Of a stretch of DNA of 7,733 nt, positions 1 to 5,544 are shown piece by piece. A program made the translations under genes and the position numbers. Numbering within the stretch: the stretch's first letter is position 1; each line of letters starts with the position of its first letter. The notes beneath the pieces were generated by a model, which was given only the letters and a program-made list of their open reading frames with translations, was not told the DNA's origin and ran no database searches. Origin of the DNA: Candidatus Omnitrophota bacterium (GTDB lineage Bacteria; Omnitrophota; Gorgyraeia; S143-82); the NCBI GenBank assembly GCA_027065215.1, contig JAMOOT010000254.1:1-7733 (forward strand), written 5' to 3'.

Positions 1-504
1 CGCCCCCAAAATCTCAGCGATTTTCTTCTGTTCGGGGAGTGGGGGAATAGGAATTCTAAGATTAGATAATTCATCCTTAGTAATTGCCCTAAAGGTGGAA
101 CCCTTCCCGATACCTTCAATGCGTCTCTTCTCTTTTTGAAACCAATAAAAATAAAATATATTAGAAAATCCCTTTATTCTTATTGCTGCTAAACCTCTCC
201 CTATACATAACCTATAAGGACACATATTAACATCCCCAACTGGTGCTCTTACAGAAATTAAAATGTCTCCCTCCTCTGCTATTTTTGTAGGTTGAGTAGT
301 CCATAATATGGGAGAAGGGCACATACTCCCAAACTCAGCTTTCCCTTGGATGAATGGAAGCCCTTCTCCTTTTTTGTTATAACTTTTCCCCGGTGGGGAT
401 TGCCCCATTATGAGATCCATTTCTTTCGACTCTTTTAACCTCACCACCTCCCACTCTTTCGGTATTCTGCCAATTTCTGCCTGTTTGAATTCCCTATCAC
501 CCAT
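1..504 (-). CDS. hsdS: Type I restriction-modification specificity subunit HsdS (N-terminal 168 aa, cut by window edge)
   Basis: DNA-recognition subunit of a type I restriction-modification complex; it would bind HsdM dimers and choose the methylation/cleavage site. The reading frame is open to base 1, so the C-terminal half (second recognition domain and repeat) is missing. Visible family marks are the N-terminal 'IPKEWEVVRLKE' entry to recognition domain 1 (aa 14-25), 'GDILISVRAPVGDVN' (aa 79-93) and the linker start 'IPIPPLPEQKKIAEIL' (aa 151-166), which in the family begins the conserved coiled-coil spacer. The start is the ATG at 502-504, with AAGGAG (513-518) 8 nt upstream. It shares its A with the TAA stop of the preceding gene (TAATG), which suggests translational coupling. 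The sequence specificity cannot be read from the protein. The family call is very secure. Confidence 0.95.
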   Translation of the reverse strand, partial: MGDREFKQAEIGRIPKEWEVVRLKESKEMDLIMGQSPPGKSYNKKGEGLPFIQGKAEFGSMCPSPILWTTQPTKIAEEGDILISVRAPVGDVNMCPYRLCIGRGLAAIRIKGFSNIFYFYWFQKEKRRIEGIGKGSTFRAITKDELSNLRIPIPPLPEQKKIAEILGA

Positions 505-1361
505 TATTCTCTCTCCTTGACAAAGTCTTCCAAATCATTGATAGCAGCTCGAACTACCTCCCAGCAAATCCTCGCTGTATCTTTATCAGGAAACTCCCGA
601 CGAACCCTCTGTTCCCATGGATGCACAAGATTACGGTATTCTCTAAGTATATGGCTAAATTTCTTAACATCGAGCTGTAGCCAACCACAATCGTGAGCAA
701 CATTTATCAAATCATTTAAATTCCATTCTCCAAATTGTCTTATTTTGCCATTTTTGTCTTTCGGCGATGACGGAACTCGGTTCGCTTCACGCGGATACTT
801 TTGAACAAATGCAAGTAATACACCCTCAAGTACACTTCCCATAAGAATTATTGCAGCCAAATATGATTCTCCATTAACACAATTAATAATTTCTCTCCAT
901 CTGGATTTTAATATTGAAGCAAGATTTGAATCACTTGTAAGTTTGTCAAAATCAGGAACTTGTATCTCAAACTGCCTTACGCTTTTATCTGGATCTGGAA
1001 CTGTTGGTAAAATTTCTTGAACTTTAGGTATAATACCATCCATGTAGACCCTAAGCCCCTCAACACTTAAAATGTCATTTAATCTCTTTATTGCCTCATT
1101 TGCCTTGTGTGGTTCACCTGGATATTCTTTAGGATTCGCTACTCGGAGAAGAATCCTTCGTATTTTGGAAGGATCGGCATTGTATTCTCGTAAACGATCT
1201 AATGTCCACCATTTTCGTGTAGAACCATCATGATCTGGACATTGTAACCCAGCATTACGAAAGAAAATAGGTAACTCCCATCCCTTCCTATAATGGGGTC
1301 CCGCATCCCCACAAATAAGTTCAGCCAGTATTTCTAGAGTTTTTTCGTCTAATCTTTTCAT
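504..1361 (-). CDS. Abortive-infection-like protein with C-terminal HEPN-type domain, inside the hsd operon
   Basis: 285 aa. Residues 1-120 ('ILAELICGDAG...ELPIFFRNAGL', then 'WWTLDRLREYN') resemble the N-terminal domain found on several Abi-type proteins. The C-terminal part (about 145-285) looks like the Abi C-terminal/HEPN fold: a helical stretch 'YLAAIILMGSVLEGVLLAF' (167-185) followed by 'ILREYRNLVHPWEQ' (238-251). In this stretch R240 to H247 gives the Rx4-6H-type motif (Rx6H, with N244) seen in HEPN ribonucleases. Established knowledge: many HEPN proteins are RNases used in abortive infection. Inference: it may cleave RNA when restriction fails. It lies 21 nt after the 96-aa gene and overlaps hsdS by 1 nt, so it is part of the hsd operon. 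The ATG at 1359-1361 has only a distant GAGGAT (1374-1379), so translation may be weaker than for its neighbours. No signal peptide or membrane segment is evident. Confidence 0.8.
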   Translation of the reverse strand: MKRLDEKTLEILAELICGDAGPHYRKGWELPIFFRNAGLQCPDHDGSTRKWWTLDRLREYNADPSKIRRILLRVANPKEYPGEPHKANEAIKRLNDILSVEGLRVYMDGIIPKVQEILPTVPDPDKSVRQFEIQVPDFDKLTSDSNLASILKSRWREIINCVNGESYLAAIILMGSVLEGVLLAFVQKYPREANRVPSSPKDKNGKIRQFGEWNLNDLINVAHDCGWLQLDVKKFSHILREYRNLVHPWEQRVRREFPDKDTARICWEVVRAAINDLEDFVKERE

Positions 1362-1382
1362 TTTTTAAATTCCATCCTCTAA

Positions 1383-1673
1383 TTATTTTCTCCTTGCCCT
1401 CTTTACAATCTTACCATTCTCATCCATAACACCTATTCCTGTTCCCTCAGTAGATTTCAAGGCGTTTTGGATATTTCTATCATTCACAGCAATATATCTA
1501 GCTTTCGCTGACCTTTTCACCTGATTTATTCCCTGATATATTCCGCTTTTCGTAGTCTCAACTTCTATCACTCTATCTTTTGTTACTATATCTATTCCTT
1601 TGTGCTTTTTATATTCTGTCCCAAATTTCTTAGCCAGTTTCTCCGCAACTTGATCATGCTTGCTTTTAGCCAT
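1383..1673 (-). CDS. Small basic PD-(D/E)XK-nuclease-like protein in hsd operon
   Basis: 96 aa, function not known. A conserved-looking helix 'KHDQVAEKLAKKFG' (5-18, E11) is followed by 'GIDIV' (26-30, D28), a strand 'RVIEVET' (34-40, E37 and E39), a helix with Q47/Q51/K53, and a strand 'ARYIAV' (58-63). Helix-strand-D-strand-ExE-helix-strand is the layout of the PD-(D/E)XK nuclease core. The usual lysine of ExK is replaced by Glu (ExE), as in the restriction enzyme BamHI. The C-terminus is very basic (KRARRK). It could be an active mini-nuclease, a DNA-binding accessory or an inactive relative. The start ATG at 1671-1673 has AGGAGG (1680-1685) 6 nt upstream. It lies 21 nt after hsdM and 21 nt before the HEPN gene, so it is an operon member. 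The nuclease call is by pattern only. Confidence 0.6.
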   Translation of the reverse strand: MAKSKHDQVAEKLAKKFGTEYKKHKGIDIVTKDRVIEVETTKSGIYQGINQVKRSAKARYIAVNDRNIQNALKSTEGTGIGVMDENGKIVKRARRK

Positions 1674-1694
1674 AATCCACCTCCTCTTCTCTGT

Positions 1695-3455
1695 TCAATA
1701 CCCCAACTCCTTCAAATATTCTTCTATTTTCTCTGTTACGTTTTTAATTCGTTCATCTATGGAAAGTATCTCACTCCACTCTTTAGCCACATCTATGTTC
1801 TCTATCTCTTCCTCCGGAAATACATAAAGCGTAACATTCAGGTTATAATCGTTCTCTTTTATTTTTTTTATCTCTACAACTCTTGAAAACCCATCGATAT
1901 CTTTAAACTCCTTGTATGCTTTGACTATCTTTTCTATATGCTCTTTTCCCAACCGGTTAAGTTTGCGAATATCTGGGTGCTTTTCGTATTCTTGACTCGC
2001 ATTTATAAACAGTATCTTCTCTCTTCTGGCCTCTGGTTTGTTTTTATTAAGGATAATTATCGCTCCCGGTGCTCCTGTATTGTAAAAGAGTTTTTCAGGA
2101 AGAAGAAGAACAGATTCTATCAGGTCAGCATTGATGATGTTTGTTCTTATTGCCCTTTCCTTTCCACCTCTGAAAAGGCATCCATTATCTATAACAACTC
2201 CTATCCTTCCAGTTTCATCTTTTGCTGAAGTTAACATATGTTGTATCCATGCCCAATCTGCAGATTGGCGAGGTGGAAATCCATATCTAAATCTCTCTCT
2301 CCAAAACTCTCCTTTTTTTAATACATCTTCCTGATAACCATCTTGATTCCAAGGAGGATTAGCAATAACCACATCGAACTTTTTTAGTCCGTTTTCATCT
2401 TTAAATCTAGGGTAAAGCAGCGTATCACCATAAGCAATGTGGCAATTGCTGATATCATGTATATAAAGATTCATCTTTGCAATAGATAATGTACGCCTTT
2501 GGTGTTCTTGACCGAACAAAAGTAATTTATCCGCCTCTTCTCTTGATTGATACTTTTCCTCAACAAACTTATAAGCTGAGATCAACATACGACCTGCACC
2601 ACAGGCAGGATCATACACGATCTCTGTAGGTTTGGGATCTGTTATTTCTACTAGCAAATCTATCACTTCCTTAGGAGTATAAACTTCACCTTCTTTCGCT
2701 TTTTGGGGGGCAAAGTATCGCAGAATCCATTCATAAGCGTCTCCTAAAAGGTCTGGAGAGGCATTTTCAAGAGACCTCGTGCTAAACAACTCAACCAATT
2801 GTCGCAAGATCTCTGTATTTTCCCGATTGCTGGCAAATTGTAAGAAATCCATATTCTCAAGCATATCCCTTAAAAGAGGGTTTTTCTCTGATAAAACTTT
2901 CATCGCCATAGAAAAATTCTCAGCAAGGCGGGCCGGATCCTTTCTTATGTTATCCCATAAAAGATCTTCAGGAATATCTATATCGTGATAAGCTGAATTT
3001 TTAGCCTCTCTCAGAGCCTCATCTTCTGTAAATCCATCATTAATCGCTTCCCGATACACCCGTTTAAACTCTGCCTGCCATTTATCACTAATTCGTTTGT
3101 AAAACAGAAGTAGTAGTATAAAAGTGTAATCCACTCTAGTCCTGATAAGGTCAGCTGCCGCTTTTACCAGTCTTTCCAAATCTCCCCTGGTAAATGATTC
3201 GCCTTCTGAAGAAACACTATCAAACAAGATTTGGTTTCTTGCTCTTAATCTATAAATTCGTCTTCTCGCATCACTTTCATCAAAACTCGCCTCTAACAAC
3301 TTCGACTTCCTTAATTCAGATAAAATCACCTTTACCTGAGATCCTTCATCTTCAAATTGTTCTTTCAAAACTTTTGCCGCTTGTGCAAACGAAAATTCTT
3401 GTAATTTGAACTTATCCCATAAGGCCTCATAGCGTTTTTCAAGCCATCTTTGCAT
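1695..3455 (-). CDS. hsdM: Type I restriction-modification N6-adenine methyltransferase HsdM
   Basis: 586 aa, complete. Methylates adenine in the site chosen by HsdS, using S-adenosylmethionine; also a core part of the restriction complex. Residues 1-85 look like a winged-helix-type extension ('FSFAQAAKVLKEQF', 'VKVILSELRKSKLLE', 'RIYRL') before the usual N-terminal helical domain (about 91-240, 'LIRTRVDYTFILLLLFYKRISDKW'). The catalytic domain has 'GEVYTPKEVIDLLVEI' (256-271, motif X region), 'DPACGAGRM' (282-290, motif I, SAM binding) and 'NPPW' (366-369, motif IV, catalytic). It ends with the family hallmark 'DYNLNVTLYV' (535-544) and a C-terminal helical tail. The ATG at 3453-3455 has AGGAGG (3461-3466) 6 nt upstream. 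It is the first gene of the operon. Motifs are intact, so it is probably active. Confidence 0.96.
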   Translation of the reverse strand: MQRWLEKRYEALWDKFKLQEFSFAQAAKVLKEQFEDEGSQVKVILSELRKSKLLEASFDESDARRRIYRLRARNQILFDSVSSEGESFTRGDLERLVKAAADLIRTRVDYTFILLLLFYKRISDKWQAEFKRVYREAINDGFTEDEALREAKNSAYHDIDIPEDLLWDNIRKDPARLAENFSMAMKVLSEKNPLLRDMLENMDFLQFASNRENTEILRQLVELFSTRSLENASPDLLGDAYEWILRYFAPQKAKEGEVYTPKEVIDLLVEITDPKPTEIVYDPACGAGRMLISAYKFVEEKYQSREEADKLLLFGQEHQRRTLSIAKMNLYIHDISNCHIAYGDTLLYPRFKDENGLKKFDVVIANPPWNQDGYQEDVLKKGEFWRERFRYGFPPRQSADWAWIQHMLTSAKDETGRIGVVIDNGCLFRGGKERAIRTNIINADLIESVLLLPEKLFYNTGAPGAIIILNKNKPEARREKILFINASQEYEKHPDIRKLNRLGKEHIEKIVKAYKEFKDIDGFSRVVEIKKIKENDYNLNVTLYVFPEEEIENIDVAKEWSEILSIDERIKNVTEKIEEYLKELGY

Positions 3456-3470
3456 TTTAACCTCCTACAT

Positions 3471-3480
3471 ATAGATCTAT
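3471..3480. promoter_or_regulatory. 10-bp perfect palindrome in hsdM leader
   Basis: ATAGATCTAT, self-complementary, lying 4 nt beyond the AGGAGG ribosome site of hsdM. Its position would suit a small operator or a leader element, and it contains GATC. Palindromes of this length also occur by chance, so this is weak. Confidence 0.2.
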
Positions 3481-3723
3481 GGGCTTATCAAAAAAGTCTT
3501 TATGTTTTAACTTACCTTTCTAAAAAGAGAATAACATATACTTGTGTGAGATGACAAGGGAATTTAGCAAAAATCTTCTGAATACTTGTTCCCTCAACTT
3601 AACCTTTAAATTAACAGCGGCAGGAAAAGAGTGTCTTCGCTTGAAGCGCAATGGTGCTCACAAGGGGCAAGATGCCTAATGTGCCTCGTTCTAATTCTAA
3701 GATGCCTCCTCCTCTTTGCTCTC

Positions 3724-3828
3724 CTACTGCTCTTGATCTCCCAGCAATTCCGACACTTTCTGCAAGAGGAACTTCTTGTCAGAAGTTAATCGTGGCGAAT
3801 ACTTCATCTCTTCATCCCTTTCCTTCAT
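3724..3828 (-). CDS. Small ORF, 34 aa, unknown function
   Basis: Starts at the ATG 3826-3828 with AGGAGG (3834-3839) 5 nt upstream, and ends at the TAG 3724-3726. The product begins MKERDEEMKYSPRLTSD and continues with a predicted amphipathic helix 'KKFLLQKVSELLGDQEQ'. I do not recognise it. The near-ideal ribosome site and two operator-like inverted repeats about 35-105 nt upstream argue for a real small gene. The charged, helical sequence would fit an antitoxin or a small regulator, or the N-terminal remnant of a longer decayed gene. No partner toxin ORF follows it: the next 260 bp are non-coding until hsdM. Confidence 0.4.
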   Translation of the reverse strand: MKERDEEMKYSPRLTSDKKFLLQKVSELLGDQEQ

Positions 3829-3861
3829 TCTTGCCTCCTGTTTTGCTCACTACCTCACGTG

Positions 3862-3878
3862 TAGTATACACTATACTA
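3862..3878. promoter_or_regulatory. Inverted repeat, operator-like
   Basis: TAGTATA - CAC - TATACTA, a perfect 7-bp inverted repeat with a 3-nt centre, 34 nt upstream of the 34-aa ORF. On the minus strand it contains TATAGT, a good -10 match, with TTGTTA 15 nt upstream (short spacing). It could be a repressor site overlapping a promoter. This is inferred from symmetry and position. Confidence 0.4.
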
Positions 3879-3915
3879 TTCAAGTCATCATAACAACTCA
3901 GGTGTTACATTGTTT

Positions 3916-3933
3916 GTGTAAATTATTTTACAC
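3916..3933. promoter_or_regulatory. Second inverted repeat, operator-like
   Basis: GTGTAAA - TTAT - TTTACAC, a perfect 7-bp inverted repeat with a 4-nt centre. Its centre lies about 55 bp from the centre of the first repeat. The form is typical of sites for dimeric helix-turn-helix repressors. As RNA it would be an AU-rich 7-bp hairpin, too weak for a terminator without a T run. Confidence 0.4.
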
Positions 3934-4012
3934 TTTTGTTTCAATCAAAAGCAATAAAAGAAAAAGCGTCATACTGGTAGAGACAAGACTTAGTGTAGTC
4001 ATAAAGAAAAAA

Positions 4013-4072
4013 TCCCTGCCCGGTCCCTACTTTCCCGAAACCCTGGCGAGATCAGTATCATCGGCGGTGGAG
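4013..4072 (-). pseudogene. 5S rRNA 3'-half fragment
   Basis: These 60 bp align with the 3' half of the intact 5S gene (4829-4887) with about 6 mismatches and one 1-nt indel. The inner 27 bp (4046-4072 versus 4861-4887) are identical. The fragment starts exactly at the 5S 3' end, including the A-rich flank (T run on the minus strand), and breaks off in the middle of the molecule, so it cannot form a 5S. The mismatches concentrate in the 3' strand of helix I and nearby, as expected for a gene free of pairing constraint. It lies 36 bp beyond the relE stop on the same strand, and its retained T run could serve as a transcription end for the toxin operon. Confidence 0.85.
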
Positions 4073-4108
4073 ATGGAATATTTTATGCAAATACCGTTCC
4101 TAATCAAC

Positions 4109-4363
4109 CTACTTATATATATCCTTTCTGTGCCTAATAAGAGACACATCCACTATTCTTTTTCTATCGTCTACACTGTAGACTATTCTATAGTCTCCAA
4201 TCCTAACTCTATACAAACCATATCTTCCCTTAATCTTCACGGTCCCCTTAGGTCTAGGATTAAGCGATAAGGATTCGAGTTTCCTTACAACCCGGGATAA
4301 TATATTATCTGGCAAACGTTCTAATTCCTTAACAGCAGAACGAGACAAATAAACTTCATACAT
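4109..4363 (-). CDS. relE: RelE/ParE-family toxin
   Basis: 84 aa from the preferred start. RelE-family toxins are usually ribosome-dependent mRNA interferases that stop translation when the antitoxin is lost. Seen here: 'YLSRSAVKELERLP' at the N-terminus, 'KLESLSLNPRPKGTVKIKG', the central strand pair 'GLYRVRIGDYRIVYSVDD' and the C-terminal 'VDVSLIRHRKDIYK'. The Arg residues of 'YRVRIGDYR' and the R/H/Y of 'IRHRKDIY' correspond to the positions that do catalysis in active RelE/YoeB-like toxins, so it is probably active. An upstream in-frame GTG (4367-4369) lies 1 nt from the GAGGG site. The ATG at 4361-4363 has the normal 7-nt spacing and is chosen. The gene follows the antitoxin by 10 nt and is probably co-transcribed. 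Confidence 0.92.
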   Translation of the reverse strand: MYEVYLSRSAVKELERLPDNILSRVVRKLESLSLNPRPKGTVKIKGRYGLYRVRIGDYRIVYSVDDRKRIVDVSLIRHRKDIYK

Positions 4364-4370
4364 AACCACG

Positions 4371-4375
4371 CCCTC
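4371..4375 (-). promoter_or_regulatory. Ribosome binding site deciding the relE start
   Basis: GAGGG overlapping the antitoxin stop codon (TGA at 4374-4376). It is 7 nt from the ATG at 4361-4363 but only 1 nt from the upstream GTG, so the ATG start is favoured. The overlap with the antitoxin end suggests translational coupling. Confidence 0.5.
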
Positions 4376-4559
4376 ACAAACGGCCTTTCCTTTCCAATCT
4401 CTTCTTCACATCTTTTAGAGAACAACGAGGCTCTTTTTTGCGGTCTACAAAAACAATTGTATCGTAAAAATCTTCCCACAACTTCCCATATCTATTTAAA
4501 TTGATTACAACTGCCTTCTTCTTCCCATGTTCATCCAAAATAAAATCCACTCCCAACAT
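4374..4559 (-). CDS. Antitoxin partner of RelE (Phd/RelB-like, 61 aa)
   Basis: 61 aa, immediately upstream of relE in the usual antitoxin-first order. The pattern 'FILDEHGKKKAVVINLNRYGKLWEDFYDTI' (6-35), then 'DRKKEPRCSLKDVKKRLERKG' (39-59), matches short antitoxins commonly paired with RelE. In these a beta-hairpin precedes a helix, and a C-terminal 'EP-SL-DV-KRL' segment wraps the toxin. At 61 aa it is shorter than full Phd/YefM proteins (about 80 aa), so DNA-binding autoregulation may be reduced. The ATG at 4557-4559 has AAGGAGG (4566-4572) 6 nt upstream. A promoter is seen at 4593-4621. Confidence 0.85.
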   Translation of the reverse strand: MLGVDFILDEHGKKKAVVINLNRYGKLWEDFYDTIVFVDRKKEPRCSLKDVKKRLERKGRL

Positions 4560-4592
4560 CCAAAACCTCCTTTTTATATGCTACCGTTATTA

Positions 4593-4621
4593 ATTCTAAT
4601 ACGCCAAACTATTCGAGACAA
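4593..4621 (-). promoter_or_regulatory. Sigma70-type promoter for the toxin-antitoxin operon
   Basis: On the minus strand TTGTCT (4616-4621) and TAGAAT (4593-4598) are separated by exactly 17 nt; -10 matches 5 of 6 and -35 matches 4 of 6 consensus bases. The -10 ends 33 nt before the antitoxin ATG, leaving a short leader with the ribosome site. Confidence 0.55.
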
Positions 4622-4623
4622 TC

Positions 4624-4671
4624 TCCAACTGACAGGTGCAACATATAATATTTTGTGCAAATTTAGTTGGA
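4624..4671. repeat. Spaced inverted repeat with internal direct repeats upstream of the toxin-antitoxin promoter
   Basis: TCCAACT (4624-4630) and AGTTGGA (4665-4671) are exact inverted repeats 34 nt apart. Between them GTGCAA occurs twice (4636-4641 and 4655-4660), 19 bp apart, i.e. on nearly the same DNA face. The block directly abuts the -35 element, so it may bind an antitoxin/toxin complex or another regulator. Confidence 0.3.
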
Positions 4672-4688
4672 ATGAAAACAAAATAATT

Positions 4689-4706
4689 TCCTCCTGTTTA
4701 GGAGGA
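4689..4706 (-). terminator. Hairpin, possible terminator for rRNA read-through
   Basis: TCCTCC - 6-nt loop - GGAGGA, a perfect 6-bp stem. On the minus strand it is followed by the T-rich stretch AATTATTTTGTTTT. It lies between the 5S gene and the toxin-antitoxin promoter, where it would insulate the module from rRNA transcription. The T tract is interrupted, so termination efficiency is uncertain. Confidence 0.4.
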
Positions 4707-4777
4707 CTCTATCAACAGGATTAACCCAGTTAAAACCGACTCTCTTTAATATAAATGCAACCTTAATACCGGAAGGG

Positions 4778-4828
4778 CAAATAAAAAAAGAAATCGCAAA
4801 TCGAATCGTGCATCGCACAAATAAAAAA
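4778..4828 (-). terminator. T-rich tracts just after 5S, possible rRNA operon terminator
   Basis: On the minus strand the 5S 3' end runs straight into TTTTTTATTTG, and the same 11-mer recurs 40 nt further on (4778-4788 and 4818-4828). Between them is a small stem, GTGC-GAT-GCAC. The T run after the 5S helix I strand suits termination or processing, but no strong GC hairpin is present. Confidence 0.35.
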
Positions 4829-4948
4829 TCCCTGGCGGCTACCTACTTTCCCGATCCCTCGCGAGATCAGTATCATCGGCGGTGGAGGGCTTAACTGCCG
4901 TATTCGGAATGGGAACGGGTGTTTCCCCTCCCCTATGGCCACCAGGGA
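4829..4948 (-). rRNA. rrf: 5S ribosomal RNA
   Basis: 120 nt. The ends pair as helix I (5' UCCCUGGUGGC with 3' GCCGCCAGGGA). Internal 5S signatures are present: CACCCGUUCCCAUUCCGAA in loop B/C/helix III, the CCGAUGAUACUG loop E region and the GGGAAAGUAGG 3' side. It lies 67 nt after the 23S 3' end, the normal bacterial arrangement. Boundaries were set by helix I pairing and should be within 1-2 nt. Confidence 0.97.
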
Positions 4949-5015
4949 AATTTGAAAATGTATCAATTAGGTCTAATGAGAGAATCTCTTGCGGGTTCTC
5001 ACCGAAAGGAAATTT
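4949..5015 (-). other. 23S-5S spacer
   Basis: 67 nt, AT-rich, with no tRNA. It contains a short self-complementary element, GAGAA/TTCTC (4979-4999), that may aid precursor processing. Confidence 0.6.
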
Positions 5016-5289
5016 ATGGTTAAGCCGGTCGGGCGATTAGTACCCCTCGGCTCAACACCTTGCGGTGCTTACACCTAGGGCCTATCAACCTCGTAGTCTC
5101 CGAGGGCCCTGATAGGGAGGTCTCGTCTTGGGTCGAGCTTGGCGCTTAGATGCCTTCAGCGCTTATCTCTTCCGGACGCGGCTACCCTGCTTCTGCCCCT
5201 GGCGGGACAACAGGTACACCGTCGGTCCGTCTACCCCGGTCCTCTCGTACTAGGGGCAGCCACCCTCAGACCTCCTTGCGCCCACGAGA

Positions 5290-5344
<55 letters not shown>

Positions 5345-5376
5345 CCGGCGAACAGCCGGACCCTTGGGACCTTCTC

Positions 5377-5417
<41 letters not shown>

Positions 5418-5443
5418 GGGCCGTCGATAGGAACTCTCAGGCC

Positions 5444-5475
<32 letters not shown>

Positions 5476-5504
5476 GCCGTTGAGCGACGGCACTCCCACT
5501 AGCT

Positions 5505-5544
<40 letters not shown>

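Larger units (their letters stand above)
3456..4012. other. Gene-poor region upstream of the hsd operon
   Basis: About 560 bp between the 5S fragment and hsdM. It contains a 34-aa ORF (3724-3828), two perfect inverted repeats (3862-3878, 3916-3933) and a 10-bp palindrome near the hsdM ribosome site. The octamer AAGATGCC occurs twice (3668-3675, 3700-3707). The stretch 3481-3723 holds no ORF with a start codon and ribosome site on either strand that I accept. The hsdM promoter must lie here, but I see no clear -35/-10 pair. Confidence 0.6.

Noticed and set aside
1602..3409. Several plus-strand ORFs opposite hsdM and the 96-aa gene
   Set aside because: They are antisense shadows of well-supported minus-strand genes.
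3514..3560. hsdM promoter: TTGTCA on the minus strand with TTATTC after 17 nt
   Set aside because: The -35 is good but the -10 is a poor match, so I did not call it as a feature.
3640..3656. Short hairpin-like sequence CTTC-GCTT-GAAG as a terminator
   Set aside because: The stem is only 4 bp and no T run follows on either strand.
3651..3893. 80-aa plus-strand ORF and a 49-aa alternative minus-strand frame (around 3604-3770)
   Set aside because: Neither has a credible start with a ribosome site. They overlap the better supported 34-aa minus ORF and resemble no family I know. A frameshifted continuation of the 34-aa ORF was considered but not supported.
3776..4270. 164-aa plus-strand ORF
   Set aside because: It spans the operators, the 5S fragment and the antisense of relE. 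The composition is that of a shadow frame, with no ribosome site and no known domain.
4763..4966. 67-aa ORF across the 5S gene
   Set aside because: It runs straight through the intact 5S rRNA and its flanks and has no protein-like pattern.
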